Part shown: positions 1 to 12,700 of the stretch, piece after piece
Position numbering within the stretch: position 1 is the stretch's first letter
Layout: each line of letters opens with the position of its first letter
DNA from: Paragonimus westermani
Lineage: Eukaryota > Platyhelminthes > Trematoda > Plagiorchiida > Troglotrematidae
Assembly (NCBI GenBank): GCA_008508345.1
Contig: QNGE01000844.1
Coordinates: 89,600-153,599, forward strand
Reading direction: 5' to 3'
Length of the DNA: 64,000 nucleotides
Notes under the pieces: generated by a model
What the model saw: only the letters and a program-made list of their open reading frames with translations
What the model was told of the DNA's origin: nothing
Database searches by the model: none
Program-made: the position numbers and the translations under genes

Positions 1-331
1 GTTTTTCCAACATTTAGAGGAACATCTCGACACGATGTTGGAATACGGTCAAGGCCAACATTGGGTGGATGGCGGACAGCACGAGCAGCCGGACGAGCCA
101 TCGCGCAACGAAATCGGACAAACAGACGAGGAATGGGAGGCAGAAAACCCTCCGATAGAAGGCGCCGATCACACACGTAAACCGATCAGAAGTGCACACG
201 ACGTGAGAACGGAAACCGGGGGGTGTTGCGGGTTGGAATTATGACTCATAAATGAGAGAGCGCGCGTTGCATGTGACTAGCGGTTTGGACAATAAAGATT
301 GTGCTTTATTGGACGCCTGCTCGCTACAACT
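1..331 (+). mobile_element. Possible 3' end of an LTR retrotransposon (ORF end, polypurine tract, short LTR start)
   Basis: An open frame enters from the left edge and runs to the TGA at 242-244 (Glu/Asp/Arg/His-rich, unrecognised). Inside its last codons is a purine-rich run (GGAAACCGGGGGG) immediately followed at 224 by TGTTGCGGG, then an AATAAA near 291 and an end near CTACAAC at about 331. This is the order expected for PPT followed by 3' LTR. No second LTR is in the window and the right boundary is a guess. The segment lies in the downstream Smad intron. Confidence 0.35.
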
Positions 332-1472
332 GTGCGATCTACCAGACAGCTTGCAAAATGAAATCGGCGCACCTTATATTCCCTGCGCAATTCTCATTAT
401 TGTATAGATCAGTTTTTCAAGAGAACAAACCGATGTGGGCTATGACCTCGGACAATGACCTTCATCATAAGTGCTGTTAGAATGCACACCTTAACTATGC
501 ATTTTTGAAAGTCCAGTGCATAATGAGGAATTTTCTGTTTTCAATCATCATTATCCCGACCGGTTAATCCGCACCGAGTGGACTACCTGAGAGAGCAATG
601 CAACAACCCGATCGAATTTGTAACCAACAGCATGTTGTCGCACCAGTATTTACCTGAAGGGGCAGTAATGAGTTGGGGAAAATGACGAAGTAATTAGGAA
701 CTACGGAATTAAACCAACGTTCCAACTTTTACATCAGAATATGTTCCGTGTTGCATGGTGCACACGATAAAATATGGACTGAGTATAGCCATGCTGCACA
801 AACCTGTCCGAGTGCAGCCAAAGCAAAACAACTCGAACAGGTGGTCGCGCAGTTGCTGTCTGTGTATCTATGTTTTCTCATACGATGTCCATCTGCAATT
901 CGTTATTACACCGAATCAATCAGTGAGCGTAAACACATGTACCTGATTGATTAATTGCCTTATAGTTCACCGACTATACTGACTGTGTCCACACCTTAGA
1001 ACGGAATACAGCCATAATGGTTGTAAGACGATCGCACTGATGAAGGTTAACGTTAGCGGTGTGTCAAGTGTGTCCAGACACAACAGCAGTCGGGTGTCGC
1101 TGCGAATGATTAACAGAGAGCCTGATGGCTGCATTACACAAACAATTGAGTTTAATGTTTTTATGCCGCAGGGTACCACAAAGTGAAGTACAGGAATACA
1201 GGTGGTTTGAATGCTTTAAACTTGGATGACGGCGATCGTGATAAGAAGGGGTTTGAACTCTCAAGTATGCGACTGGTAGTCGGTATCGATGCACTGTGGC
1301 ACACTGAAGGCCAATAAAAACACTTGTGAGAACAAGTCTCAACATATAAACTGATAATCCACGTTAACACTAAGGTGTATGGCTTTGGACTTAGCAAAAT
1401 ACTAACAGCCAAAGCGACACCAGTTTGACAAAACATGAGACTAGACAAGATAAAATGCGGTTAGAAACTCAC
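332..1472. other. Smad intron 2 sequence, nothing recognised
   Basis: Downstream of Smad exon 2 on the gene strand. Reading frames here are short and show no Smad MH2 motifs or transposon domains. Confidence 0.5.
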
Positions 1473-1742
1473 TGTTGGGTGAGGACAAGGCTGTGATACC
1501 ACTCTCGGTGGAAGTGCCGCTGCTGCCTATTCCGGTAGGAGAGTGTGCAAATCCCTGCGGGTAGCTGACGTTATACGGCATAGCAGGCTCGGAGGATTGA
1601 TGAAACAGAGGCAGACTGTTGCCGGTCGACCGTCCAGTAATCGTGTTGTTCCCAGTCCCACAAAGGGGTGCGGTGGGAGATGAGGCCACGGAGCCGACGC
1701 TGGGATACTCGCTATGACGAGGAACAAGTACTGGGGGTAAAA
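1473..1742 (-). CDS. SMAD1: Smad1/5/8-type Smad, coding exon 2 (start of the linker)
   Basis: Follows an acceptor (...CTCGACAG) and begins with two bases that complete the valine split from exon 1. The joined reading is ...VESP|VLPPVLVPRHSEY, the invariant MH1-linker junction of R-Smads. The remaining ~75 residues are Ser/Pro/Gly/Thr-rich, with Ser-Pro sites (SSPTAP, HSPTG, SSPNS) of the kind phosphorylated by MAP kinases and CDKs in the linker. The exon ends ...SSPN plus one base at the donor GTGAGT (+ coordinates 1467-1472). It is 270 bp long and enters and leaves in phase 1. The MH2 domain is not in the window and must lie beyond position 1. The exon call rests on the exact junction match, the splice sites and the compatible phase. 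Confidence 0.93.
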
Positions 1743-4700
1743 CTGTCGAGAAGTGTGGAGAACCAGGAAGTAAGCAAAAAAAGACGATTAAAAGAGCAGC
1801 CTTCGGAAATCATGAGTGATATATAATACAAGGTACATTGAAAATCGGATTAAGTCAGAAGCTGTTGAAGAATGCAACTAAAAAGAGAATAACGCATTGG
1901 GTGAAAAAGTGGTGTATATCGGCCGGATACTTGTAGGTATATGATAGATTGAGTAATGAAATGACGGGTGCAATATAACCGAATCATTTGGAAATTTGAT
2001 AGTAAACATCACTGCACTGCGTTCCTCGTTCAAAATTGTTGACATGATCACTTACTCTGTAACTCAAAAACAGTCAAATCTCGGCGACAGCGTCACTGCT
2101 TATCAGTGCCACTCTGACTGATCGATTTGAGGTAAATCAACAGTTAGTAAAATAAACTTTAGTAATAGTGCTATCTCGCCATAATTGTCACTGAAAAATT
2201 GCACAAATCGGTAAAACACGTAAACCGATCTTCCTATCAGAGTGAGTTGGCAGGCACTTTATGCCAGGCAAGGATACAATAGGAGCAGCTGGTATCACAC
2301 AGTCCACCAAAAACGGGTCTTCGCACAAACTTGGAACAGCGAACTTCTCGAGCAGCACGAATGGACCGACGAGCTGACAGTAGGTAACAAGAGTCACTCA
2401 TTCATTCGTGACGGCTATGAGCCTAGTTAGAAGGTGCTTTGGCTCAGACCGCCGTTGACGTGGAACAATTTGGAAAAAAAACCTCACTGGAAAAGGACAA
2501 AACCTGGTAAGGCAAAAGACAAGCTGAAGAACTAGAAGTGACATGAATGCAGGTAGGTCCTAACTGCGGCACATCGTCATCTCGGATAGCGTGTCTAGCC
2601 AGCGATTTGAGTGACCACGGGTCCCGACAGGCAACACGATTCCTGCCAACTTTGCTCAATGAAACCGAGTCTTCATATTTCGTAACCACGTTGATGATTG
2701 AACATCACCAAAAGGTTGACGCACCAAACTGCCAGAGAACCTAATGAGTCTTTGGCCCGTATAAGACGTCCATATTGTTGACTGGTCACTTTCTGTTACT
2801 TGATAATGCAAGGTTTCAACAACCGAATCGTTTTCTTCCTCAATATCAGTACAAGGTTGCAGCCATTGGCTCAGGGATTAGCAATATCCACAGGGTAAGC
2901 ATCTTCTCATACAGTTTTTCGTGACAATGACCATAGTTAAACTTACCGCAGCCATGCGATGTTCTTCAGTGGGTTGACAACATTGAAGACGGCGACACCA
3001 GAATGGTTGACGGATTTAGGAATTCATCTTTTGAACAAGACGTAGTTTTATCAAGTGAGTTTGTGAGGAAAAATGAAGACACTACCAGCAGGCTGCTTTT
3101 ATTCGCTAACCCACCAACGTGACTAATTCAGAGGAATAAGAACAACCATCTGTCATCGAACCCGCCAGGCAAAGCATTAACTTCTTGCAACGAGTCTTTC
3201 ATGTGTGCTTTCGTACGTACAATCGCGAAAGGATTTACAGAGGCGAGTTATTCCGATAAGATGCACCATGCAGACGAAGAAGGGAGAAGTTTATATTCAA
3301 AAATAGGATGCGCAATAGGACAGCATTGGACTCTGTTCAGTTGATTTGTATACAGTAACCTAATAACATACGCTGGAACGAGCGCAGGGTAAAACAGTGT
3401 CTGTCTTGTTCTAACAATCCTAAAAATGGTCTTTAACCCCAATGAAAGGATGAACTACTATTAACTATTGCATCTAACAACTTTCCTGCAAATGGGGAAC
3501 ACACTGGCATCGATAAGACCGGAAGAAGATATGCACCAAGAGCAACAGTTAGCGTTGTCTACCACAAGGTGTTTACCGATCATACACCACAAGGTTAATA
3601 ATGCATCGTCCACTGTACTGAGAAGTGCTTACAACTAACAAATTCTGAAGTACCTTATTGATCAACTGTCACTGGCCGGCCCCATCGACTCAGTAGTAGG
3701 CTATTGATGTTTGCGAGCGTCACTCAAGATCCAAGTCGGTCTGCATGTTTTTTGTTTTCAGGCTGGTCACAGATTTACGGCTGGCAAGATTGGTGCAATG
3801 ATGTTACACGGTGATTTCCGCTTTACGACCATTTTATTTAAATGGCTTAAGGAGACCCAACGTTAAAATTTTCACGGGCATTTTGAAGAAATGGATATCA
3901 CGCATTTTAAAGTATGATGTGCATTTTTGGCATTTGTGCAATTTGGGGATGTGATCTAAAACAGAAGTATGCTGAAATCTGCCAGCCTCCACGATAGTGC
4001 TAGTCTGACGGGGCCGAGGGGCAAAGTTACTTGACGTTCAACTGTACATGAGTCACACAGAGCCCAGTAAGCCACACAACTGTACGCTATATGCTGGTAC
4101 GCAATTAGGAAATTACCATAAAGGCCAGCTTCGTACACAATTGACTCGCCGAAAATTTGTCCCTAACTAGCAAACAACGCAATTGGCGTTCACTGCTGAA
4201 TCCGCACACATTCCGTTTCCCCCTACTTGTTAACGGCTGTGACACGATGATTTATGTGAACCAGCTAACTGGGCCAACGCAAGCCCATTATGGCTCAACA
4301 CAATCAAATTGATTTACGTTTTATGCCCTCTTCTCGAAGGGATAAACAATCAACAACATTCTAATAAATGTTCACAACAACCGATCTCCACTTACCAAAT
4401 ATTTGGCTGCTACATCGCACTATAAATTGACGTGATGCACTCATACAAAGAAAACTTTTGCTGAAATTATAAGACCAACATTTCAAGTTTATTGCAAACT
4501 CACTTTAACCGGTGAACAATCTAAACAATCATCCTGTGATTGTTTGTATACCAATCGTCCATCGACCCTATTGCTATTCAGCTAGTTTCCTGGTCTATTG
4601 GATAAAAATACTAAACCTTCCATGTCTACGAAGCGTACACCCAGAGGTGATGAGAATTTTCGTTCCCGCCTCACTGCATTTGTAAAGTTTTAACATGTTA

Positions 4701-4929
4701 CAACTAGTAAATCGTCTGCTTTCAAGGTGTTACTTGATTCTAACCATCCTAGTTAGAGCGATCATTCTACAGGTATACCTACCTTTTCATGCCAACACAA
4801 ATATGGTTAAGCCCGGTTTCGAGTTTGTGATTCTACCTTTTACCAGAACTGACCGTAAAACTGAATCAACTTTACTGATGAGTAGTTGGTGATTTGGTTT
4901 ATTTTCAAGTTGACCATTACTCACATTTG

Positions 4930-5215
4930 ATCACAGCCTTCGGATTCAGATAGACTTTCCAGCCAGCCCCTTTCGAAAAGAAGCAACAGACTCGAGTTTC
5001 GCTCTCATTAGAGCTCGTCAGTAGTGCATATCCTTGTCACGGCCGGGATTTGAACTCCGGCTATTCCATCATGACCACAGCCCCATTGATCTCATATTAG
5101 GCATGACCGAATTATCAAATCTGAACGCTCAACCACTCTCGCTTGTGAGCAATGATCAGGTTGCCCGATCGTCTCGAGAGGAGACACAGTAACTGTCCTG
5201 TTAACTCCAATCGAT
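4930..5215 (-). repeat. SINE-like repeat carrying a hammerhead ribozyme (copy 1)
   Basis: On the minus strand the segment begins near GTTAACAGGACAG, contains a pol III B-box-like GAGTTCAAATCCC, then the hammerhead listed at 4983-5027, and ends near AATCCGAAGGCTG. The same order (TAACAGGA..., CTCACAAGCGA, B-box-like GAGTTGGAATC, CTCTAATGAGAGC, GGGGCT, CGAAGGC) recurs on the plus strand at 20490-20770, and a 3' part recurs at 20395-20490, so it is a dispersed family. Known precedent: schistosome Sm-alpha is a pol III SINE-like satellite with a hammerhead. It lies about 60 bp 3' of the Penelope-like reading frame on the same strand, so it could instead be that element's tail. The copies elsewhere without Penelope sequence argue against this. 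Confidence 0.65.
4983..5027 (-). ncRNA. Type I hammerhead ribozyme, complete core
   Basis: Self-cleaving RNA motif. On the minus strand: CTGACGA (matches CUGANGA), then helix II GCTCT-AATG-AGAGC (five perfect pairs), then GAAA, then a minimal helix III (AC/GT around TCGA), then the cleavage triplet GTC. Flanks GCACTA and TGTTGC form helix I with five of six pairs, one of them G-T. Every invariant core position is present. The very short helix III is typical of minimal metazoan type I hammerheads that may act as dimers. It lies in the sense orientation of Smad intron 1. Activity is inferred, not shown. Confidence 0.85.
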
Positions 5216-5222
5216 AACCCCC

Positions 5223-5223
5223 N
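5223..5223. other. Single ambiguous base (N)
   Basis: One N sits between a C run and a G run (CCCC N ACGGGGG), a likely sequencing or consensus difficulty. Confidence 0.95.
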
Positions 5224-5273
5224 ACGGGGGACGTGTGATTAATTAGGTCAATCAGTTCAACGTCACACTGTAA

Positions 5274-6152
5274 TCAAGTACCCACTTGAACAATGGGTCT
5301 CGAGAGGTTAACCGGGTGGGGGGTTGGCCGGGGCAGATCCAGGACCTGAACAAAACGTTTCTGAGAGCACAGGGGCGGGTTATACATTCGGGTCCTAATA
5401 GCCTCTGTTGTAGACAGAATCCTACTTCTCACCGCTGTCGACCGGATGGGCTTAGCTCGGTATATCGGACGAAATGCGTCCTTTACGTTGACAGTGTCAT
5501 TTGAATCCACTAGGTCTGATAGTATGGCGCTGCAGACAGACTTCGTTATACTACTGTTGAGCCAAGCTAGATGGTGTTCCCGGATCCGTTCCGATAAGCG
5601 TCTAGTCGTGCGGCCAACATGACTGGTCCCGCAGGAACAAGTAAATGAGTAGACACAAAATGAGGCTGAAGAAATAGGCACTTTATCTTTTAGGCGTGGG
5701 CACAAAACCGGATTGGACGTAAAGTAGACTCGTAACTTAGCGACGTAAAATGTTCTGTTGACTGCGTTTGTGAGCCTACGTGTAATAGTTTCGGCTAAAG
5801 TATCACCTTTGAATGGTAATCCGATATGCGCTGTCTTCTGTTCTACAAGGTACAGCTGGTCTCTTACACTCCGCTGTTGCGTGGCCCTATCTATGAACCT
5901 TTCCGGGTAGCCATTCTGTATGAATATTGTGCGTATGAATGCTAATTCTTGCGCAATTGTGTCTTCTGTGCAAATCCTTAGGTCTCTTCCCGTCAAACAG
6001 TTGATTAGATTTCTTTTCAAGGCAAGTGGTACGAAACTATTGAAATGAATATACTGATCATTCCAAGTATCCTTTCTATGTATCGTTCGCTGAATTGAGC
6101 CATCAGCACGGTGATGTAAACGTACATCCAAAAAGCCTAATTGGCAATTCAT
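5274..6152 (-). pseudogene. Penelope-like RT C-terminus plus GIY-YIG endonuclease
   Basis: 292 residues. QLGFLDVRLH at the start is the RT block after the palm. INCLTGRDLRICT and FIQNGYPERFI (about 48-87) are the connecting region. The GIY-YIG nuclease follows: VYSFTCSCG (167-175), HVGRT (178-182) in place of YIGxT, the arginine-rich RRLSERIREHH helix (184-194) and a glutamate in STTEAIRTRM (about 250) followed by NPPLCSQKR. Length and order match the C-terminal half of Penelope-like polyproteins. The ATG used here is internal to the ancestral protein and follows a stop, so no functional product is expected. Confidence 0.85.
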
Positions 6153-6330
6153 TTAGGTCTCCAACGAAAATGGTAAATTTTGGTGTGCGGAGTTGAATGT
6201 TGCCAAGAGTACGCTTTGACTTGATTGTTCGACGGTCTTGTTTAGACACTCTGGCGTGTGCAACAAAGCGACCAAAACTTCGTTTGGATTCTTTGGTTGT
6301 AAGCCTCCGTTTCTAGGAACTCAGATATCT
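5274..6330 (-). mobile_element. Penelope-like element 1, 5'-truncated and frameshifted
   Basis: Retroelement with a telomerase-related RT and a GIY-YIG endonuclease. The 3' portion is open (5274-6152). Upstream, in another frame, FNSAHQNFT (the palm motif before LPFLDV) is readable, so the RT once continued. The frame changes at about 6150, where a TAA directly precedes the ATG. The YVDD region and everything 5' of it are not recognisable. Orientation is sense with respect to the Smad gene. Confidence 0.85.
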
Positions 6331-7489
6331 GAAACAGTAGTCACCATGTAATCAGCTCAAGCGGTGAGTACTGACTAAGAACTTCATCTTTTACTGTGAT
6401 GACTATCACAGGTTCAACGTACAACTCCACCACTTCCACAAGGTGTGAACAAGGAGTGTAGATTTGACTGGAAGGCGAGAATTTTTACGTAGTCCATCGA
6501 AGTTCGCCAGCATATCGATTAGGTCAGTCACAATGTTGGAACGATCAAAAAATACAAGGACCTCAATTATTTTGGTCTAGGTAATGGGTAGCAATGTTGA
6601 AAACGTGTATGCTGACATAGCCGACGAACTATCTATATCTGAAGCAGCAAAAAAACGGACACTGCGACCAAGACGTGTTGGCATAAGAGTTTCCACGTAG
6701 CAACATTGTTACTCGGTTGAAACATAGAGTTGGTAGGTTTAGAACTATTTGATTACCACATGTGGCCCGTAACGTTGCACCGTTCTAAACATCATGCAGT
6801 ACCAAGAGTGAAAACCCATTCACCACAGAGTACTGAGTTTTGGTTACTACGGCTGAAATCGATTAAGGCACGCCAACGGAAATATAAAGAACGTTCCATA
6901 AAATGGAGACCCGATAAGCTCCCGCCACTAACTTTAAATGTGGCTCCACGTTATCAATGTGGAATTTTTGAAGATTTTCATTGGAGGACGAAAGAAGCGC
7001 AAGCGATAGGATGGATAAGTTTGTGTTAAAGATACCAAGCAGACCGGCAGCAGAAATTTTTCAAGTCAGCTAATTCGCGTGCATACATTATTAGCAAAGA
7101 AAGAAACTGAACAGGCAAAAGAGAAATGAGCTGTAATTCTTTGTAAAGCAGAATTATGCACGCGTGTTATAGCATTCAGAAGAAATCTTTTTTACGTCTT
7201 GAAACCTGTACCCATACTTAAGAATCTATGTGCAATCGCCAGTCGGCAAGTGAAGTGCAGCAGCAGAACAACAGAAATAGCTTGTGTAAACAGGGGAAGA
7301 AGCGTAGAAAATAAGCTTAGTTTATGCTTCGACTTGCAACCGTGACGAGGGTAGAAACGGACGTGCTGCATTTGGTCACCGTTAGCCTCGACAATTAGCC
7401 TACAGTAATTAGTGTAATCGCGTGGACAACGGCGCTAGTCATTAGAGTATATTTGCCAGAATCTTCTAATACGACCAACTGATTCAGTT

Positions 7490-8790
7490 GCAAAAATAGA
7501 CAGTATGCTCACTAAGCCCAGGGGAAGTCAGATACGCGAAGAACAGGCAGGATTCCGATCCGATCGATAGTGCGTTGATCATATTTTTATCTTGCGATGG
7601 GCCTTGGAACAACGGTGCTCTTACAGGAAGCTGACGGTCGCGGTCTTTTTAGACCTAAGGGCTGCTTTCGATTTAGTTGCTCGTAAAGTTCTCTGGAACT
7701 GACTTCTTCACAAGGGAGTACGATGGAAATGAGTAAATCTTCTGAGATCACTCACTCTGCAACCAAGGTGAGTTTATGGGCAATTGTCTCGGGCGTTCAT
7801 CACTTCTAATGGTGTCCGATTTCTCCTTTCTTGTTCACTTTTGCCACAGGCGACATTCTGAAAAATGCGACGGATGAGTCCCGTGAAATTGGTGTTGTGC
7901 TTCTACCTGGCGCTAGTTTGACTGATCTGGAGTGTGTGGATGAAACTGTCTTACTTAGATCCCCTGTCGAAGACATTTAGACCATGCTGAACAAGGTGAG
8001 TGACCGGACTGGTCTGCATGGAATGCGTTCCGCACCTTCATAGTGTAGAGCGCTGCTTCAAGACTGGGGCGTTTCCATTCCTACTTTCTTCATTGCAGGT
8101 GATCTGCCTGAGACTGTGGACAGTTTCACATAATTGGGTAGCACCATCTTGCCAACTTGTAATATTGCTGATGAGGAATCAGTGATAGCAAAGGCACGAG
8201 TTGCTCTTGTAGGCCTGCGTCATCTGTGGTGTCAAAAAGAGGATCGGTTGTCGCCAAAAGGAGGGGTATGTAATGTCTGTGTACGTTCTGTTTTGTTCTA
8301 TGGTTCGGAAACAAGGCATGTTTGTAACGAAGATATGAGCAGACTTGCTGTAGTTGACCGTTTTTGTCTCCTTCACTTAGCCCACACTAGGTAGATTGAA
8401 CGCGTGAGCAGCACAGCCGTTCTTCGGCACGTATTCCGGAACGCTCGGGATGCACGACCACTTAGTCAACTAACCATGTTGCACAACCTTTGACGGTTGG
8501 GTCAAGTACTTCGTATGACAGCTAGGCGTTTACAGCACCATGCATTACTTAACGAGGTCAACAATTTAAGATGTTGAGGCAATATATGATCATGAGGTAT
8601 GAAGACCCCCGGTGGTGTCATCCAACAAGTTGAAGACTTCGTGGTTACTTCAGTCGCTAGGCAAAAACAACATCCCACATGAAAACATGCCGCAATCAGT
8701 AGCCTGCCTGCATCTGTGTCATTACAGGCTCACCAATTTTGGTTTATTCCGTTTTAGTCCTCTTTTCAGGTATTAGCATTTTTCTTCTAG
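7490..8790 (+). mobile_element. RTE-like LINE copy A, 5'-truncated, highly decayed
   Basis: Base-level similarity to copy C starts near the block before RT motif 1 (GTCAGATACGCGAAGAACAG) and continues through the RT palm and the C-terminal region to the 3' UTR. Recognisable remnants include DLRAAFD-like, SRAFITS-like, GLTDLE-like and CNIADE-like stretches. Each is split by stops and indels. In the YADD region the text is altered (CVDETVLL-like). It is clearly older than copy C. It is antisense to the Smad gene and not functional. Confidence 0.8.
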
Positions 8791-9214
8791 AAAAACCATC
8801 ACTGCTGCGATGAATAATGACTCAAGCCACCATACTAGCTGATCAGTTTTATGGTCATATGCAAAACGCGCGCCCACACATATTTATTAGACCATGCGTA
8901 GAGGTGAAGCAGGCCAACGCTTGACATGATTATTTCGAATTTCTAAACGAAATAGGGTCAACTCCTCGGGAACTTTTCGGTGCAGGCTCTGGCTACCTGC
9001 ACGATTTAATATGCCAGCAGTGGAAGTCACCTCAGTCTCATTCAATCGTGAAAGAAACACGGTAAAGGCGTCGGCCATTCCGTTCCAGCACAAGGCTTCC
9101 AGTTGAACAGCAGGGCTTTGTCCGGAAAAGCATACTTTCTTTAGGGCAGAGTCAGGTCCATTTGAACCTTGGTGGCAAGGAGTCGCTAAGGAGTGTACCA
9201 ATGTAGTGAGGTCG

Positions 9215-9790
9215 TGTGCCCATTCCTAGTGCAGTGTGTAGTTATGGGAAGCTTCCGCGAGCATCCTCCACGTCGAGTGGTGTTGGAGAGGTGTCTGATC
9301 TCCCCATCCTGTTTCAAGGACATTCTGGAGAGAGAAAGAATTCCGAGGACCCCGAAATGGGTTCTTCACCAGGTAGTAAGCTGACTGATACTGGATGTGC
9401 GAACGATATTACTTTACTTAGTTCTTTCGCAGAGAACATACAGAACATGCCGAATCAGTTAAATGACATAGCTGGCCCGCAAGGAACGCATTTTGGACCT
9501 TCAAACCGCTGTTACAGGATTGGGTTGGCACTAACCTTGTCTTCCTTGTTACAGACAAACCTCTGAGGGACTGTTGACTGTTTACCATATCGGAGAAGAG
9601 TCAACTTGTCAACCTGTAATATTGCTGACCGAGTGTCCACGAAGATACGGAAATCACATAGCGCATTCGTCAAACTCCGTCACCTGCGGCGTCGAAAAGG
9701 TCATTTGTCGATTAAAGGAAGGAGTTATAAGACACTCAATCCCGTTGTCTCATGTAGTTGACCAGTACCAAATGAGCTGGCTGTGAGAGT
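9215..9790 (+). mobile_element. RTE-like LINE copy B, internal fragment
   Basis: Starts in the region equal to VYGQLSRAFITS of copy C (here VCSYGKLPRASSTSS) and continues through LTDTGCANDITLLS, the eroded LTDLEYADDIVLLS block, to CNIAD and the LRHLRR-like region. Tyr and one catalytic Asp of YADD are lost (CAND). Both ends are ragged. This is the third copy of the family in the Smad intron, on the same strand as copies A and C. Confidence 0.75.
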
Positions 9791-12700
9791 AACAAGACAG
9801 ATTGTACACAGGTACTTGAGGATGTGCTAATTCGTGACCGATGAAAGGAGTAAGGAAAATGCAGTCTTCGCTAGCTGAGTCGCTCCGTACGGCGACAGAG
9901 CGTCTTTCATGATTTGTACTGTTCACTGTGGCTGCCGATGGTTGCAAGAAATCACAAACGGGGTCAGACAATGAAGTGACCACGAGCTAAGAAACCTCTG
10001 ACCGTTCCGCTGAGCAAGGTTGGTAGGTACCGTATATCAGGTTGGTAAGTTCGCGATCGTCCACAATGGTGGTTGGAAGCGCTCTCTAACATAACAGTGT
10101 GTCGCGGTCAACGGCGAGCTTGTACCCTTAAGGTTGTTAGTCTTCCTTGTCCCTTTTTCTGAAGCTTCATTAGCTCTCCCCTCTCTTCTGCTCTTCTATA
10201 TATATTTATACTTTATTACTCCACCACTTCGTGGATCATTGTCAGGCCCCAAAACCCACGGATACGGCTCAAAGCTGAAGAGTAGGATGACGATGAATCC
10301 CGCATTACCGACTTTACATTTTGGATTCACTATAGTCCTCCGCGGGTTATAGGTATGCAATACAGGCGAGTCCGTTTACAAGGAAAATCGACTATAACGA
10401 ACAACCTCGAATGCACAAACCATCGACGTATGAGACAAACGATGTTGGATAAAGTGAAAACTCAGTTATAGCGAAAGAAAATGCACGTACGGACTAAAAA
10501 AACCACCGATCAAATCGGAATTGTGAATTGTGTCCACAGCATTCAACTTCGACTTGTAATTCTCCGACGTACAAGCTCCAAGCCGCAATTCGCCTATAGG
10601 ACACTGTAGACATCAGTACACGTTCGTCTGTTTAACTGACTATCACAGCGTTTTTTTATTCATACACTTAGTATCCAGAGTCGGCATAACGGCGTTATGA
10701 CTGCAATGATGTGCAGTATCCCCCAAACGAAGTGTGGTACCACACATACGGCGGTTCTGAAGTAAGGATCGGGTATAAAGAAGTTTCGTTCGAAATTGGC
10801 GACTTCCTTACGGGCAGGTTCGGTCGCATTAAAATCCTTGGTCATGACGTTGGTCGCCAATTCGATTTACGAGATAAATTCGTCTTGAAGTAGCCAAAGG
10901 ATGATTTCATGGCAAAGTTGAGAAAACTGGACAATTTTTATCTCAATATTGAATGCACTTTGACCAGGGCGAAAACATTTGCTTTAGCACTCCTATTTTC
11001 TTTAGGGAACACGCGTGTTTGTCAAAAACAATTCCGTAGCTGGGGAACAATGCCGAAACGAGTACAGAAGAAAATACGCCTTTCCGAAACCCAGTACATA
11101 TACCCTGAAGGAGATTGCCCGTCGATGCGTTGCCCTCATAGGCGCCCAACAAACATCAATAATTGGAACCAGAATGGTAGTAGCAAACAGGTGAACGAGA
11201 CAAATCCGTGAGTCTATCGGAAACCCGAGTAGTGTAACGGTAATTTGAAAGTAAACAGTATTACATCAAAAGGCAGAAAATTTGGGAAACAACCTTATTT
11301 TGATGTCTTGATCTTTAATCCTGTAGAATCCTGACAGTTTGCTTCGTACAACAAAATAGAACAAATCATCCCATACGAAGTTACTTACCACTCTGATGGA
11401 ATGCATGCGGACTAAACAGTTAGCGAGGAGAACTCAGAGTATCAACCACCTTAAACAAAGTTTATTTAGCGTACTGAAGGAGATCAGCATAAAGGATACA
11501 TACCTAAGTATACTCCAATTTGAGATTACAGTCCAGTTCATCTAATCCAGTTTTGGACAATGCACCTTCATGGAAGTCTGTGAAATATGTATATCTCGCA
11601 TAAAATTTTTATAATGAAAGTGACAAATCCGTAATACGGGAGGATCTTGTACCTATTATCCGAATTAATTGTCAAACCAGTTGCATTTCCGGCTCTGCGC
11701 ATTTTACTTGTGCAATTGGGTGTTTCCCTTTGGTGTTTGGCGTTCGTTTTACTAGGAATTCTGATTACAGACGATTAGTTCATCATTCTTCTTACCAAAA
11801 CATACTATGATGCCGTATTTTAGATGGCTCCAAAATGGACGGACAGAAATAACTCCGGAAAACTTAGTAAGGTGTGTGTTACGCTGTACAAATCTTAAAG
11901 GCATCAGAATTCGAAACGGTATTTTCTCGTCACAAGTTTGAATAAAGACAACGAGCTGACAATGCGCGATTTACGTCTGGACAGATTCCGCTCTTTACGA
12001 GTGTATACAATATCGACATGAGAAAACAAATGTCAGAGTTCACAACCGTTACTACTACCATGGAAGTGACAGCCTTACAAGCAGTTGCTTCTGAATAGAC
12101 AACCGTCCATCAGTATTAAAACAAGAGTGAGCACCAGTTGGGAACCAGGGCTATGGTGCATATCCCGAAATGGGTCAAGCAAGTCACGTAAACTTCTGAC
12201 GTTACGGCCACGAATAGAAACAAGGACTCTGCACCGCCAATCGTACGTTGTATTTTGATGACACATCACTAATGTGATCTGGCAACAGTATTTCACGTTA
12301 TGGAAGCATTGTCACACAGCCTAGCAATGCGCTTTGCTGAAGCTTTTGCGATTCGAGAATTCAAACCTGTGTTATGTGCAGAAGTAACTGTTTGTAGGGT
12401 TGTCGCCACCACGGTAAGGATAACGAATACGAATTCCACTGTGTGGTTTCCTATGATGTTTCATGTGGTCTCAAACTAATATACAAACCGTCTACTTTAC
12501 GTATCCGCAAATATGCACCAAGGCATGTCTAGACATAATTTGCACATTAGCCAAATCTGCCTTACTCATGTATCAAAAGTACCAAGCATTTCAGTGTACC
12601 GCAGCAAACGCTGAATGGCATACTGAAAATTATTGAGAAAATAGAAAAAACTACCAAGATGAACACACTTCTGGGAGAATTAACATAGTGGAACAAGATG

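Noticed and set aside
3960..4140. Possible fifth copy of the TGTAAC...GTTACA repeat (GGCTTACTGGGC-like stretch on the minus strand)
   Set aside because: Only one block of about 20 bases matches well. The ends and remaining blocks are not convincing.
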